From JAFNGF01 sp964567045 (GTDB lineage: Bacteria; Planctomycetota; Phycisphaerae; Sedimentisphaerales; Anaerobacaceae), in the NCBI GenBank assembly GCA_964567045.1, contig CAZMLE010000052.1:1-26611 (forward strand): a stretch of 26,611 bases of DNA, written 5' to 3'. Positions 1-7,325 of the stretch are shown one piece after another (the stretch's first letter is position 1; each line of letters opens with the position of its first letter). The notes under the pieces are model-generated. The model made no database searches and was not told the origin of the DNA. It saw only the letters and a list, made by a program, of their open reading frames with translations. A program made the translations under genes and the position numbers.

Positions 1-2
1 AC

Positions 3-52
3 TGTTACCCATGTCGCCGGTTTATTCTGTAACCCATCTTACCGGTTTGTAC
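3..52. repeat. two tandem copies of a 25-bp repeat at the window edge
   Basis: Positions 3-27 and 28-52 are adjacent copies of a 25-bp unit, with 19 of 25 bases identical. Both begin TGTNACCCAT and share CCGGTTT. The array may continue to the left of the window. Arrays of this look often border transposase genes, but no transposase is present here, so an insertion-sequence end is only a guess. Confidence 0.5.
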
Positions 53-62
53 CGGCGGAGAA

Positions 63-81
63 CCCCACGTAAAACGTGGGG
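63..81. repeat. palindromic repeat, 8-bp perfect hairpin
   Basis: CCCCACGT and ACGTGGGG pair around an AAA loop. The flanks (AA before, CTAAATA after) match those of a second hairpin at 26105-26124 even though the stem sequence differs, so both appear to belong to one palindrome family. It lies downstream of the minus-strand hisD stop codon and could also act as a terminator there, but the T-run after it on that strand is poor. Confidence 0.6.
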
Positions 82-150
82 CTAAATATATATGGAAAAC
101 CTTTTGGCCCTGCTTGCAACCGTTCGGGCATGGATTTAATGCTGGTGCGT

Positions 151-1485
151 TCATCGTGGAGGGGGCTGCTGTCGAATTTTTATGCTTCTGGCGTGAGCGT
201 CCATGCCCTCAGCTTCAGCCAAACGAATAATATCTTCAGCACTTGTGGCGAGCGTTTCCCTATCGTATTCGATGATGCTTGTTGACTTAATGAAGTCGTT
301 GGCGCTGAGTGCGCTGAAAAATCTTGCGGATCCGCCCGTTGGCAGTGTATGGCTTGGCCCTGCCCAGTAATCACCCACCGCAACCGGTGAATAATCGCCA
401 ATAAAAATGGCGCCGGCATTTTCGATCTTGTCGGCGATTTTCTTACTTCCATCACCACATTGAATCTCTAAGTGCTCAGGTGCAAAATAATTGGCCTGTT
501 CAATCGCGTCATCCATGTTGTTGAATACGGCTATCCCGCCGAATTTCTTCAGGCATTCGATTGTTTCTTTAGTTCGGTGCAGTTGCGATGCCTGGCTTTT
601 AAGCCCATCGAGAACTTTGGCCGCAAATTCTTGCGAATCTGTAAAAACGACCGCGCTGCCCGGTGCGTGCTCAGCCTGGCTTAGCATATCCGCTGCTACC
701 CATGCAGGATTTGCCTTTTCATTTGCGATTATCAGAACCTCGCTTGGCCCGGCGACCGAATCAATGCCTACATGCCCATAAACCTCCAGTTTGGCAGTCT
801 GCACCCATTGGCTGCCTGGGCCGACAATCTTGTCGACTTTGCGGATAGTTTGTGTCCCGTATGCTAACGCCGCTACCGCCTGGGCGCCGCCGATTCGATA
901 GACCTCGCCAATTCCTAATTCGTGACACACAGCCAAGATGACCGGATGAATACTGCCTTTATGCCTGGGCGGCGAAACGACCGCGATTTCGTTCACGCCT
1001 GCAACCTGCGCCGGTACTGCCGTCATTATCACGGTAGATGGCAGCGGCGCCGACCCTCCCGGCACACAAATTCCGATCCTTTTTATCGGTGTGTACTTTA
1101 TTCCCGCCCCCGCTCCTGTCTTCCGACAGGAAGACGCGGGGGCAATGAAGATTTTAGCCTGGTAGCTTCTAACGTTGTCGATAGCCTGTCGAAGCGATGC
1201 TAAAAGCCTCCGGTCAATCTCTTGATGAGCTTTTTCCGAATCTTTTGTGGTTATCGCAAACTGCTCGGGCGTGAGCCTGACTTTATCAAACTTTTCCGTA
1301 TATTCGGCTACCGCCTGGTCTTTTCGCTGGTTGACTTGCCAGAGGATCTGCCTTACTTGCTCCTTCTGAGGATCATCCGCGCCAAACACCGCTGCTCCAA
1401 TTACTTCCGCGCGAAGTCTTTCCAATCTCTCACTGAAGTCGGGTTGTTGATGCGACATGAGAATCTCACGTAGTTCCTGCGACAT
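151..1485 (-). CDS. hisD: histidinol dehydrogenase HisD
   Basis: It catalyses the last two steps of histidine biosynthesis, oxidising L-histidinol to histidine with NAD and zinc. The 444-aa protein covers the full family length (about 430). Visible family motifs are IGICVPGGSAPLPST, GPSEVLIIAN, LSQAEHAPGSA (zinc-binding Gln and His), FAPEHLEIQ (catalytic His), a PTGGSAR segment and the C-terminal DAHARS His ligand. A stretch of about 12 residues just before the YTPIKRIG motif is encoded by a nested palindrome and looks like an in-frame insertion. The start chosen follows a weak AAAGG; an alternative ATG lies nine codons further in. It follows the exported protein gene by 11 bp, so co-transcription is likely. 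Confidence 0.95.
   Translation of the reverse strand: MSQELREILMSHQQPDFSERLERLRAEVIGAAVFGADDPQKEQVRQILWQVNQRKDQAVAEYTEKFDKVRLTPEQFAITTKDSEKAHQEIDRRLLASLRQAIDNVRSYQAKIFIAPASSCRKTGAGAGIKYTPIKRIGICVPGGSAPLPSTVIMTAVPAQVAGVNEIAVVSPPRHKGSIHPVILAVCHELGIGEVYRIGGAQAVAALAYGTQTIRKVDKIVGPGSQWVQTAKLEVYGHVGIDSVAGPSEVLIIANEKANPAWVAADMLSQAEHAPGSAVVFTDSQEFAAKVLDGLKSQASQLHRTKETIECLKKFGGIAVFNNMDDAIEQANYFAPEHLEIQCGDGSKKIADKIENAGAIFIGDYSPVAVGDYWAGPSHTLPTGGSARFFSALSANDFIKSTSIIEYDRETLATSAEDIIRLAEAEGMDAHARSIKIRQQPPPR
1106..1143. repeat. nested palindrome inserted in frame in hisD
   Basis: The outer arms are GCCCCCGC (1106-1113) and GCGGGGGC (1136-1143). An inner perfect hairpin, CCTGTC-TTCC-GACAGG, occupies 1115-1130. 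It encodes roughly ASSCRKTGAGAG, which does not resemble the HisD segment expected before the VPGG motif. The reading frame stays open, so it looks like a palindromic element tolerated in a surface loop. Confidence 0.65.
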
Positions 1486-1496
1486 GCGTTCAGCCT

Positions 1497-2435
1497 TTAT
1501 CTGCCGAAGTTGCCGTAGCTGTAGACTCTTGTAGCCCTTTGCAGCAGTAGATACTTATCGGGTTCCCGCGAAGCGGGGTCCCTGCCCTTATACTCTGTTA
1601 TGATTCCGGCTATTTTCAATCGGATTTGGTTGGACCGAAGTCCGCCTTCGGCGGATTCCCGCTCAGCCTGCTCCAGAACCTGGCAGGGCAGCAGGCGAAA
1701 AGATGTCTGCTGTACGCTCAGCCCCAGGCCGTCAAGAACGAACTCGGTGCGTGGCAGCGTCAAGCCGCCATAGGTAAGGCGGATTGGCGACGGCAGACCA
1801 GCCGAAATAAAGCCCGTTCTGTCAGCCAGTACATAATCCTGTTTTATACCTTGCAGTTTTTCGCCGTGGCTGTTCGGTTCTTCCGACTGCTGGCGGTAGA
1901 CGGTTGGCCTGTCGCTGAGCCGGTCGATTATCTCTTTCGGTATTGCTAACGTGTCGTTTGAGTCGTTAGCTGCTGGCTTCGGCTTCACCTGGGTTATTTG
2001 CGAGGCATCTGTCGAATTTGCATCTGTCGGCGTCGCAAGGGCTGAATCCTTGACTCTGCTGAGAGGCAAAAAGTAAACCGGGAACAAAAAATTCCGGCCT
2101 TTGTATTTTGTGACTCTGGCCCAGATTCTATAATCTTCGCCGCCGCGTTCCTTCATATCAGCGGTCATTTTTTCCAGGGTCGAAGACGGCAGAAGCTGCA
2201 GGCTTGTGTTGGCACTGACCCGCGATTTGCCATCATTTACGTCCGAAGCTAAGACGAAGAACCATACATCATTGCCGTCGGAGCTGCTCATTCTGCCGTC
2301 GACGCCTGTCAGGACAAACCCATCGTTCAACAGGGCTTGCCCGGTAATCTGTGCGCCGGATGCGGTGGGGACGCCCCAAAAACAGAGCATCACGATGGCT
2401 ACGAGAAACGCTGAGATCAGGATTTTTTTGCCCAT
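1497..2435 (-). CDS. exported protein of unknown function
   Basis: The 312-aa product begins with a clear Sec signal peptide: MGKK, a hydrophobic stretch ISAFLVAIVMLCFWGV, then a probable cleavage site near ASGA. The mature part looks like two similar halves. Each has a segment starting with a GQALLNDGFVLTG- or GFISAGLPSPIRL-like strand, then LLPSSTLE or LLPCQVLEQ, then a segment ending in KYKGRNFLF or EYKGRDP. That suggests an internal duplication of a beta-rich domain, separated by a Thr/Asp/Pro-rich linker (about residues 140-190). No enzyme motif was recognised. Two palindromes lie inside the coding sequence. The gene sits between the LOG-family gene and hisD with short gaps, and its start is preceded by AGGA at a suitable distance. 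Confidence 0.75.
   Translation of the reverse strand: MGKKILISAFLVAIVMLCFWGVPTASGAQITGQALLNDGFVLTGVDGRMSSSDGNDVWFFVLASDVNDGKSRVSANTSLQLLPSSTLEKMTADMKERGGEDYRIWARVTKYKGRNFLFPVYFLPLSRVKDSALATPTDANSTDASQITQVKPKPAANDSNDTLAIPKEIIDRLSDRPTVYRQQSEEPNSHGEKLQGIKQDYVLADRTGFISAGLPSPIRLTYGGLTLPRTEFVLDGLGLSVQQTSFRLLPCQVLEQAERESAEGGLRSNQIRLKIAGIITEYKGRDPASREPDKYLLLQRATRVYSYGNFGR
1560..1582. repeat. in-gene palindromic repeat (copy 1 of a 23-bp family)
   Basis: This is a CCCGC-GAA-GCGGG hairpin (1565-1577) with GGG and CCC outer flanks. The reverse complement matches 25675-25697 at 22 of 23 bases, although the two host genes are unrelated. It lies in frame near the 3' end of the exported-protein gene and encodes about RDPASREP. 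Confidence 0.7.
1641..1655. repeat. small in-gene hairpin
   Basis: TCCGCC-TTC-GGCGGA is a perfect 6-bp stem with a 3-nt loop within the exported-protein gene. It is similar in size and style to the other in-frame palindromes of the window. It is short enough that chance is possible. Confidence 0.4.
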
Positions 2436-2481
2436 AGCGTTATCCTGAGATTCCCAAATGCCGACTTTAGGCCGGAAATAA

Positions 2482-3000
2482 TTAGCCTGTCAAAATCTTT
2501 TTTACCTGCTGGGCTGTATCTGCCAGTTCCAGGTGCCGCCCACTATCGGGGTCGTCGGCAGCTATTAGATCCAGCAGCGGCTTCCAGAATCCGCCCACAA
2601 GTATAATCGGTTTACTGCCGGTGAGGAAGCCTTTGTTTTTCAATTCCCAGACCTTTGCCAGCTCCAGCAGCGTTCCTGTTCCGCCGGCAAGCACCACGTA
2701 TGCCTGTCCCAGCTTTATCAGCGTGTCCAGCCTTTCATCGAGCGACTGGGCGGTGATCTGCCGGCTGACATATCTGTTGGCCGTGCTGGACTCAAACGCT
2801 GCGCAGGTAACGCCGATGGTTTTGCCGCCTGCCTCGGCTGCTCCTTTAGCCGCAGCTTCCATTGTGCCGCCGTACCCGCCGTTGGCGATGATAAAGCCTG
2901 CCTGAGCAAGTATTTTGCCCGTCTCATACGCCATCGCGTAAGCCGGATCGCCCGGCTTTGCCCTGCCGGTTCCGAAAATGGTTATGATTCTGTCAGCCAT
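2482..3000 (-). CDS. LOG-family (SLOG) nucleotide-binding protein
   Basis: This 172-aa protein has a Rossmann-like fold of the TIGR00725/TIGR00730 type. It opens with an IITIFGTGRAKPGD strand-loop, then NGGYGGTMEAAAKGA, and carries AGGTGTLLELAKVWE, a variant of the PGGxGTxxE signature of LOG phosphoribohydrolases. Characterised LOG proteins release free bases such as cytokinins from riboside monophosphates. Bacterial members are often called lysine decarboxylase family by an old misannotation. The actual substrate here is unknown. It lies 53 bp downstream of the four-helix-bundle gene and 46 bp upstream of the exported-protein gene. The start is supported by protein alignment more than by a ribosome site, which is weak. 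Confidence 0.85.
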   Translation of the reverse strand: MADRIITIFGTGRAKPGDPAYAMAYETGKILAQAGFIIANGGYGGTMEAAAKGAAEAGGKTIGVTCAAFESSTANRYVSRQITAQSLDERLDTLIKLGQAYVVLAGGTGTLLELAKVWELKNKGFLTGSKPIILVGGFWKPLLDLIAADDPDSGRHLELADTAQQVKKILTG

Positions 3001-3031
3001 TCATATTGCCCGCGCTGAAAGTAGCAGAGGT

Positions 3032-3053
3032 ACAGAGGCACAAAGGCACAAAG
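3032..3053 (+). repeat. left arm of 22-bp inverted repeat around the four-helix-bundle gene
   Basis: This arm is built from 8-bp units (GGCACARA, about three copies starting with GGTACAGA at 3029). It is a perfect reverse complement of 3437-3458. It ends one base before the minus-strand stop codon of the enclosed gene, so it falls in that gene's 3' untranslated region. Confidence 0.85.
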
Positions 3054-3419
3054 CTATTTTGTCCGTGCAGTATTCACTTTCTTAGCCAGACTGCTAAGCA
3101 TTCGTTCGATCTCTCTGCTTGATTCATATAGTCTGTCGAAGTCGCCCTTCTTTAGGTACAGCAGATTCAAAGAAATCTCCAATTGCGTTTGGAGTTCGTA
3201 CAAAGACGCTGCTGCAATGTGCAGAAAGCGAACATAGTCACAGGTTGAGTTTCTGCCATAACCCTCAGCTATGTTGCTGGGAATTGAGACGGCACAGCGT
3301 CTCATTTGGGCTGTCAGCCCGTAAGTTTCATCAGCAGGAAATGATTTTGTTAGCTTATATATCTCTGTAACAAAACACATCGCTTTTTGCCAAACCACCA
3401 GATCCCGGTACGTCTTCAT
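3054..3419 (-). CDS. four-helix-bundle protein, S23/23S intervening-sequence family
   Basis: The 121-aa product matches TIGR02436-type proteins. It starts with the RDLVVWQKAM helix, continues with a YGLTAQMRRCAVSIPSNIAEGYGR core (two fragments: QMRRCAVSIPSNIAEG and GYGR), and has a LHIAAASLYELQTQLEIS helix near residue 80. Members were first described inside intervening sequences of 23S rRNA; a related protein (Avd) helps retrohoming in diversity-generating retroelements. No reverse transcriptase or rRNA is near. The gene lies between aconitase and the LOG-family gene on the same strand and is enclosed by a perfect 22-bp inverted repeat, so it may be a small mobile or RNA-level element. The molecular role is unknown. 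Confidence 0.88.
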   Translation of the reverse strand: MKTYRDLVVWQKAMCFVTEIYKLTKSFPADETYGLTAQMRRCAVSIPSNIAEGYGRNSTCDYVRFLHIAAASLYELQTQLEISLNLLYLKKGDFDRLYESSREIERMLSSLAKKVNTARTK

Positions 3420-3436
3420 TCGTTTTGCTCTTCTAT

Positions 3437-3458
3437 CTTTGTGCCTTTGTGCCTCTGT
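3437..3458 (-). repeat. right arm of 22-bp inverted repeat around the four-helix-bundle gene
   Basis: This is the perfect reverse complement of 3032-3053, made of the same 8-bp units. The homology runs on for about three more bases and reaches the TAG stop codon of the aconitase gene (3461-3463). On the minus strand this arm is the 5' leader of the four-helix-bundle gene. Confidence 0.85.
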
Positions 3459-3460
3459 GC

Positions 3461-5425
3461 CTATTCCCCCCGCGTATAATTCAAAAGCCCCGCCGATAGC
3501 AGAATCTCCCTGTCCCTTTTGGACAAAGTCAGTTTGCCGGCAAATTCAAAAGAGCGGGTTTTGTTGACAATCTGCACGTTGTCAGAAGTCTGTATCGCCG
3601 CCAGCAAATTACTAATCTGCAATTCATCGTCGGGCGAGATTTTATCGTAGTCACTGGGCTGGGCAAATTCTACCGGCACAATGCAGAAGTTAATCAGATT
3701 GGCCTTGTGAATTCGTTCGATACTTTTAGCCAAGACCATCCGCACGCCTAAATACATCGGGCACAGCGCCGCGTGCTCCCGCGATGAACCCTGCCCGTAA
3801 CTTTCGCCTGCTACAATGACGCCGGTGACGCCCTTCTTTTTCAAGTCAAGCGCCCGCTGGGCAAACGTGGGTCTATCCTGCTCATTGAAGCGATTGAAAA
3901 CGAACTTTGCGTATTCCGGCACGTTGGAACGCAACTTCAGCAAAGGCCCAGCCGGCATAATGTCATCGGTGGTTATTTTATCGCCACACTTAATGAGGAC
4001 CCTGCCGTGCAGTTGCTCCGGCAGCGGAGATGGCGTCTCCGGCACGACAATTGTCGGGGCACGCCAGACTTTTGCCTTCGCCGCTTCTTCTTCGCTCAAA
4101 GGCGGCTCTATCATATTGTCATTAACGATAAACTGTGCCGGCAGTTCTATTTTGGGGAATTCTGCCGCGAAAAGTTTGGGCAGGTCGCGGGGGTCGGTAA
4201 TCCGGCCGGTCAGAACGGAAGCAACCGCCGTTTCCGGACTAACCAGATATATCTGGTCGTTTTTCGTGCCGCTTCTGCCGGGAAAGTTCCTGTTAAACGT
4301 CCGCAGACTTATCACTTGGTCAGCCGGCGAAAAGCCCAGCCCGATACACGGCCCACAGCCCGATTCGAGAATTCTGGCGCCGGCTGAAATCATATCCGCC
4401 AACGCTCCATTTTCTGCCAGCATATTTAGAACTTCCCTGCTGCCGGGAGCAATTGCGAATTCGACCATATTATTTATATGCCTGCCTTTGAGAACTTTTG
4501 CCACCATCATCAAATCGGCAAAGCTCGAATTTGTGCAGCTACCTATCACCACCTGCCCGGCCTGCAGGCCAGCGATTTGCCGGACGGTCTTGACGTTATC
4601 CGGCGAAGACGGACACGCGGCCATCGGTTCGAGCTTGCCAAGGTCTATCTCGATCACGCGGTCGTATTCGGCATCGGCGTCGGCTGCCAGGGCCTCATAA
4701 TCCTGTTCCCGTTTCTGGGCGGCCAGAAACTTTCTGGTCTGCTCGTCACTGCCGAAGATGCTGGTAGTTACGCCCAGCTCTGCTCCCATATTGGTTATGG
4801 TTGCCCGCTGGGGGATAGATAAAGTCTGGACGCCGTCGCCAAGATATTCTACTGCCCAGCCTACGTTGCCTTTTGTGGTTAGTATGCCGAGCAGTTTCAG
4901 GATAACGTCTTTGGCGGCTACCCAGTCGTTCAGTCGTCCGGTAAGTTTTACGCCCAGGACTTTAGGGCAGGTAAGGTAGAATGGTCCACCGGCCATAGCC
5001 ACCGCTACATCCAGGCCGCCCGCCCCGATACCCAGCGTGGCGATTCCGCCGGCAGTAGGAGTATGAGAGTCGCTGCCTAGAAGTGTCGCCCCGGGCTTTG
5101 CAAACCGCTCCAGATGCACCTGATGGCAGATGCCGTTGCCGGCGCGAGAATGAAATACTGCGGACTTTGCGGCTATCGTCTGCAGATACAGATGGTCGCT
5201 GTGGTTCTCCGGCCCAAAGCCCGCCAGATTGTGGTCGATATAGCTGACGGATAAGTCGGTCTTGATCTTTCCGCCCCCCATAGATTCGTACAGCAAAAAC
5301 ACCGTCGTTCCGGTGGCGTCCTGCGTGAGAGTCTGATCGATCTTGATGGCGATCTGCTGGCCGGCTGCGATTTTGCCTTCGACCAGGTGCTCGGCAAGTA
5401 TTTTATATACAAGCGTTTGGCCCAA
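3461..5425 (-). CDS. aconitate hydratase, Aquifex type
   Basis: This enzyme interconverts citrate and isocitrate with a [4Fe-4S] cluster. The protein begins GQTLVYKILAEHLVEG and continues with KIDQTLTQDATGT, as in the short bacterial/archaeal aconitases of TIGR01342 (about 650 aa). Cluster ligands are visible in GSCTNSS and ESGCGPCIGLG, with 60 residues between the first and second Cys. The swivelling C-terminal domain is present (AGESYGQGSSREHAAL). A longer frame opens at 5482, but that ATG lies inside a REP-like hairpin. The TTG at 5425 is preferred because GGGAG sits seven bases before it and it matches the family N-terminus, giving 654 aa. It is the first gene of the minus-strand group. 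Confidence 0.93.
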   Translation of the reverse strand: MGQTLVYKILAEHLVEGKIAAGQQIAIKIDQTLTQDATGTTVFLLYESMGGGKIKTDLSVSYIDHNLAGFGPENHSDHLYLQTIAAKSAVFHSRAGNGICHQVHLERFAKPGATLLGSDSHTPTAGGIATLGIGAGGLDVAVAMAGGPFYLTCPKVLGVKLTGRLNDWVAAKDVILKLLGILTTKGNVGWAVEYLGDGVQTLSIPQRATITNMGAELGVTTSIFGSDEQTRKFLAAQKREQDYEALAADADAEYDRVIEIDLGKLEPMAACPSSPDNVKTVRQIAGLQAGQVVIGSCTNSSFADLMMVAKVLKGRHINNMVEFAIAPGSREVLNMLAENGALADMISAGARILESGCGPCIGLGFSPADQVISLRTFNRNFPGRSGTKNDQIYLVSPETAVASVLTGRITDPRDLPKLFAAEFPKIELPAQFIVNDNMIEPPLSEEEAAKAKVWRAPTIVVPETPSPLPEQLHGRVLIKCGDKITTDDIMPAGPLLKLRSNVPEYAKFVFNRFNEQDRPTFAQRALDLKKKGVTGVIVAGESYGQGSSREHAALCPMYLGVRMVLAKSIERIHKANLINFCIVPVEFAQPSDYDKISPDDELQISNLLAAIQTSDNVQIVNKTRSFEFAGKLTLSKRDREILLSAGLLNYTRGE

Positions 5426-5480
5426 TTTTGCGCTCCCTGAAAACCACAGGTCTAACTCAAACTGACCGACTCTTCGTGTC

Positions 5481-5546
5481 ATTCCTGCGGAAGCAGGAAT
5501 CCATTAACATCTCGCTTGGGTGGATTCCCGCTTGCGCGGGAATGAC
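5481..5546. repeat. pair of REP-like hairpins
   Basis: Two perfect 8-bp stem hairpins lie here: ATTCCTGC-GGAA-GCAGGAAT (5481-5500) and ATTCCCGC-TTGC-GCGGGAAT (5524-5543). The second, with flanks TGG and GACA, recurs at 14279-14304 with compensatory changes in the stem. The pair lies directly upstream of the aconitase start. Confidence 0.8.
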
Positions 5547-5687
5547 AAAGTGCGATATGTTACCGTTAAATACTTACTTGTTACACTCAGTTTCAGTAGC
5601 TAATCTACCAGAAATGCCTGGCTAAGACAAATCTGATTTTGTGGGATAAGCGCCCGAGTGTGTGGCCAGACTTTATGGCAGGGCCTT

Positions 5688-5770
5688 GTCATTGCGAGCC
5701 CCGACTTGTCGGGGCGTGGCAATCTCAATCGCCCAGAGAAAGGAGATTGCTTCGCTTCGCTCGCAATGAC
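5688..5770. mobile_element. 83-bp MITE-like element with 12-bp terminal inverted repeats
   Basis: GTCATTGCGAGC (5688-5699) and GCTCGCAATGAC (5759-5770) are perfect terminal inverted repeats. Inside are a CCCCGAC/GTCGGGG hairpin (5699-5714) and a second inverted pair, GCAATCTC (5719-5726) and GAGATTGC (5743-5750). Elements of this appearance are dispersed in many environmental bacterial genomes. There is no coding capacity, so any movement would need a transposase in trans. The surrounding 5547-5875 stretch shows no convincing gene. Confidence 0.75.
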
Positions 5771-5875
5771 AACTCCTCAAATAAGCTGCGACAGAGCGAT
5801 GTGCTGTACCTGGCTCACAATGACGAAAAACACCCGAAATTCAATTGTTGGCCCGTGAAGGATTACACAAAGACA

Positions 5876-5909
5876 AAGCGGCCTTGTGCGGGGTGCCACA
5901 AGGCCGCTT
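5876..5909 (-). terminator. terminator of prepilin-like gene A
   Basis: A 13-bp perfect stem (5876-5888 with 5897-5909) and an 8-nt loop lie about 50 bp past the stop codon of the minus-strand gene. On that strand the stem is followed by a T-rich stretch (TTTGTCTTTGTG). The stem core GCGGCCTT is shared with the terminator of paralog B, with two compensated base-pair differences. Confidence 0.8.
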
Positions 5910-5961
5910 ATTGCGCAGTCGCCCGCTCAATTACCGATCGCGTACAACCAGCGGTGCGAAC

Positions 5962-6822
5962 CTACCGCCCCGATGGGCCGTCGTGGACCAGGAACGAATC
6001 TTTTCTATCCTTGGGTTCGGTCATGCCGACTACAGGTGCAGCGCCTCGTCTTATATCGCCGCCATCCCAGAAGGTGTAAACATTGTCGTCATTGATGGCA
6101 CAGAAAGACCTTTTCTCAAAAGACACATGGCTGTCCATAAACAGCACGTTCTGGCCGTCTTCCTGGTGGGAGACCGAGTTTCCGTACTTCTGCTGGTCTA
6201 CGTTCGTGCTGGTCGGATTGAAATTCGCTATGTTCTTGGCCTCTGCCGCGGGCGATTTCATCCAGGGGCTGCGGTCCGCTGCTACTGCCATGCCCGGTTC
6301 GCTGGATGTAGTCAAGGCATACAGACCGAAGGGCAGATGATAGGTGTAGCTACAGTGTTTCAGCGGCTCACTGCCGAAGTCCCAGCAATCGATAAATTCC
6401 AGGCTGCCGGCTCCGGTCTCGTTGGAGAGCTTGAACTCGGAGGTTCCGGAGTCGCCCTTGCAGATAAACGACTTGGGCGTGACCTCGGCGTACTTTACCA
6501 GCAGATAGAAGCAGGAGCTGATGGTTGCCTTGCCCCCTGTTCCATTTGCAGCCAAGCCATAGGCGGCGTTTCGGTTAGCGGCATTCCACACAACGGGGCC
6601 GCCCCAGACGGTGTTTCTGCCGCCGGCGCGGGGAAGCTCATCCTCGTAGTCGCCGGCATAGATCAGCATTGCCTTGCCGATGCCGGACAAATTGGTTCCG
6701 CAGACCATCCGGAAGGCAATTTGCCTGACTCTGGCCAGGGCGGGCATCAAAATGCCCATCAATAGAGCTATGATCGCGATCACGACCAATAGCTCGACCA
6801 GTGTGAAACCTTTCGTTTTCAT
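5962..6822 (-). CDS. prepilin-like secreted protein A (H-X9-DG type)
   Basis: This 286-aa protein has a type IV prepilin/pseudopilin N-terminus: MKTKG, the cleavage site before F, then FTLVELLVVIAIIALLMGI as transmembrane helix, with Glu at position 5 of the mature form. Next comes a planctomycete-style helix (MPALARVRQIAFRMVCG) and a beta-rich domain. Near the C-terminus SHQEDGQNVLFMDSH is a variant of the H-X9-DG processing-associated motif of the many planctomycete DUF1559-type proteins. Several Cys are conserved with paralog B (7326-8216), which it matches over its whole length. GGAG lies seven bases before the ATG. Families of this type are abundant in planctomycetes, and their exact function is not settled. 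Confidence 0.9.
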   Translation of the reverse strand: MKTKGFTLVELLVVIAIIALLMGILMPALARVRQIAFRMVCGTNLSGIGKAMLIYAGDYEDELPRAGGRNTVWGGPVVWNAANRNAAYGLAANGTGGKATISSCFYLLVKYAEVTPKSFICKGDSGTSEFKLSNETGAGSLEFIDCWDFGSEPLKHCSYTYHLPFGLYALTTSSEPGMAVAADRSPWMKSPAAEAKNIANFNPTSTNVDQQKYGNSVSHQEDGQNVLFMDSHVSFEKRSFCAINDDNVYTFWDGGDIRRGAAPVVGMTEPKDRKDSFLVHDGPSGR

Positions 6823-6844
6823 TTTATTTCTCCTTCACTTTCAC

Positions 6845-6953
6845 GGAGATTCGCAACACCGGCCATTCTTAAGCGCACTCGGTTTTGACTTTTGACGTAT
6901 AAATGCATTTCCCAGCGGTAAACAAAGCGCCAAAGCGTCTCTCGCGAATCTCC
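6845..6953 (-). promoter_or_regulatory. structured leader of prepilin-like gene A (candidate cis-RNA)
   Basis: GGAGATTCGC (6845-6854) and GCGAATCTCC (6944-6953) form a perfect 10-bp closing stem around about 90 nt, lying 22 bp upstream of the gene start. Gene B has the equivalent structure at 8241-8358, with one fewer base pair removed from both arms and conserved interior pieces, such as GGAAATGCATTTAT against GGAAAAGGCATTTAT. It does not match a riboswitch class I know. Confidence 0.6.
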
Positions 6954-7104
6954 TTAGTTTGTTGTTTTTGTCTTGCCTAAGAACAGCCGGAGTAATTTCG
7001 CCAAGGTCACTTTCCATTCGTGGATTTCAAGGTTCTGCCTTTTTTGCGCCTTACTGTTCCCGATGCCCGCACAGACTACCAGATCGGGCAATCGCTCTTA
7101 TGCT

Positions 7105-7182
7105 GGTAGGTTTGGATGACAGGATTAGGTTTGAGAAAAATATAATGGCAATTCTAAATATGATATTGTCTTCAAACCTACC
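7105..7182 (-). promoter_or_regulatory. upstream conserved element of prepilin-like gene A
   Basis: GGTAGGTTT (7105-7113) and AAACCTACC (7174-7182) are a 9-bp inverted repeat 60 bp apart. The gene B cassette has the equivalent pair at 8434-8442 and 8501-8508 with almost the same spacing. The flanking 7159-7193 segment matches 8485-8519 at 24 of 35 bases. It may hold the promoter or another structured part of the leader. The rest of 6954-7325 shows no gene. Confidence 0.45.
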
Positions 7183-7263
7183 TAATTTTAAGTACGTCAA
7201 AGAGCTCGTCAGGTTCTACAAATTCCTTTCAAAATTCCTGCCGCCTACAAACGTTGCGGAGAA

Positions 7264-7297
7264 AGGCGGCCTTATGGCTGCATGCATAAGGCCGCCT
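7264..7297 (-). terminator. terminator of prepilin-like gene B
   Basis: A 13-bp perfect stem (7264-7276 with 7285-7297) and 8-nt loop lie about 30 bp past the stop codon. On the minus strand it is followed by TTTCTCC. It is the counterpart of 5876-5909. The two stems differ at two positions, each compensated on the opposite arm. Confidence 0.8.
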
Positions 7298-7325
7298 GTA
7301 TCAACACAATGCCGAATCACGCAGC

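Noticed and set aside
3054..3419. Diversity-generating retroelement accessory gene (Avd)
   Set aside because: No reverse transcriptase, template repeat or variable repeat was seen nearby; the protein fits the general S23 family instead.
3816..4700. Long open frame on the plus strand opposite aconitase (294 aa)
   Set aside because: It mirrors a well-supported aconitase reading frame, has no family motifs and no ribosome site. The same reasoning excludes the long frames opposite prepilin gene A (5845-6765) and the thioredoxin-fold gene (25665-26528).
5639..6079. Open frame of 146 aa over the MITE-like element
   Set aside because: It runs through the element's inverted repeats and the prepilin terminator and then into the opposite strand of gene A; it looks like translated repeat sequence.
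6845..6953. Cyclic di-GMP or other known riboswitch upstream of the prepilin-like genes
   Set aside because: I looked for the conserved GEMM-type core and for other familiar cores and did not find them. The structure is therefore left as an unclassified leader.
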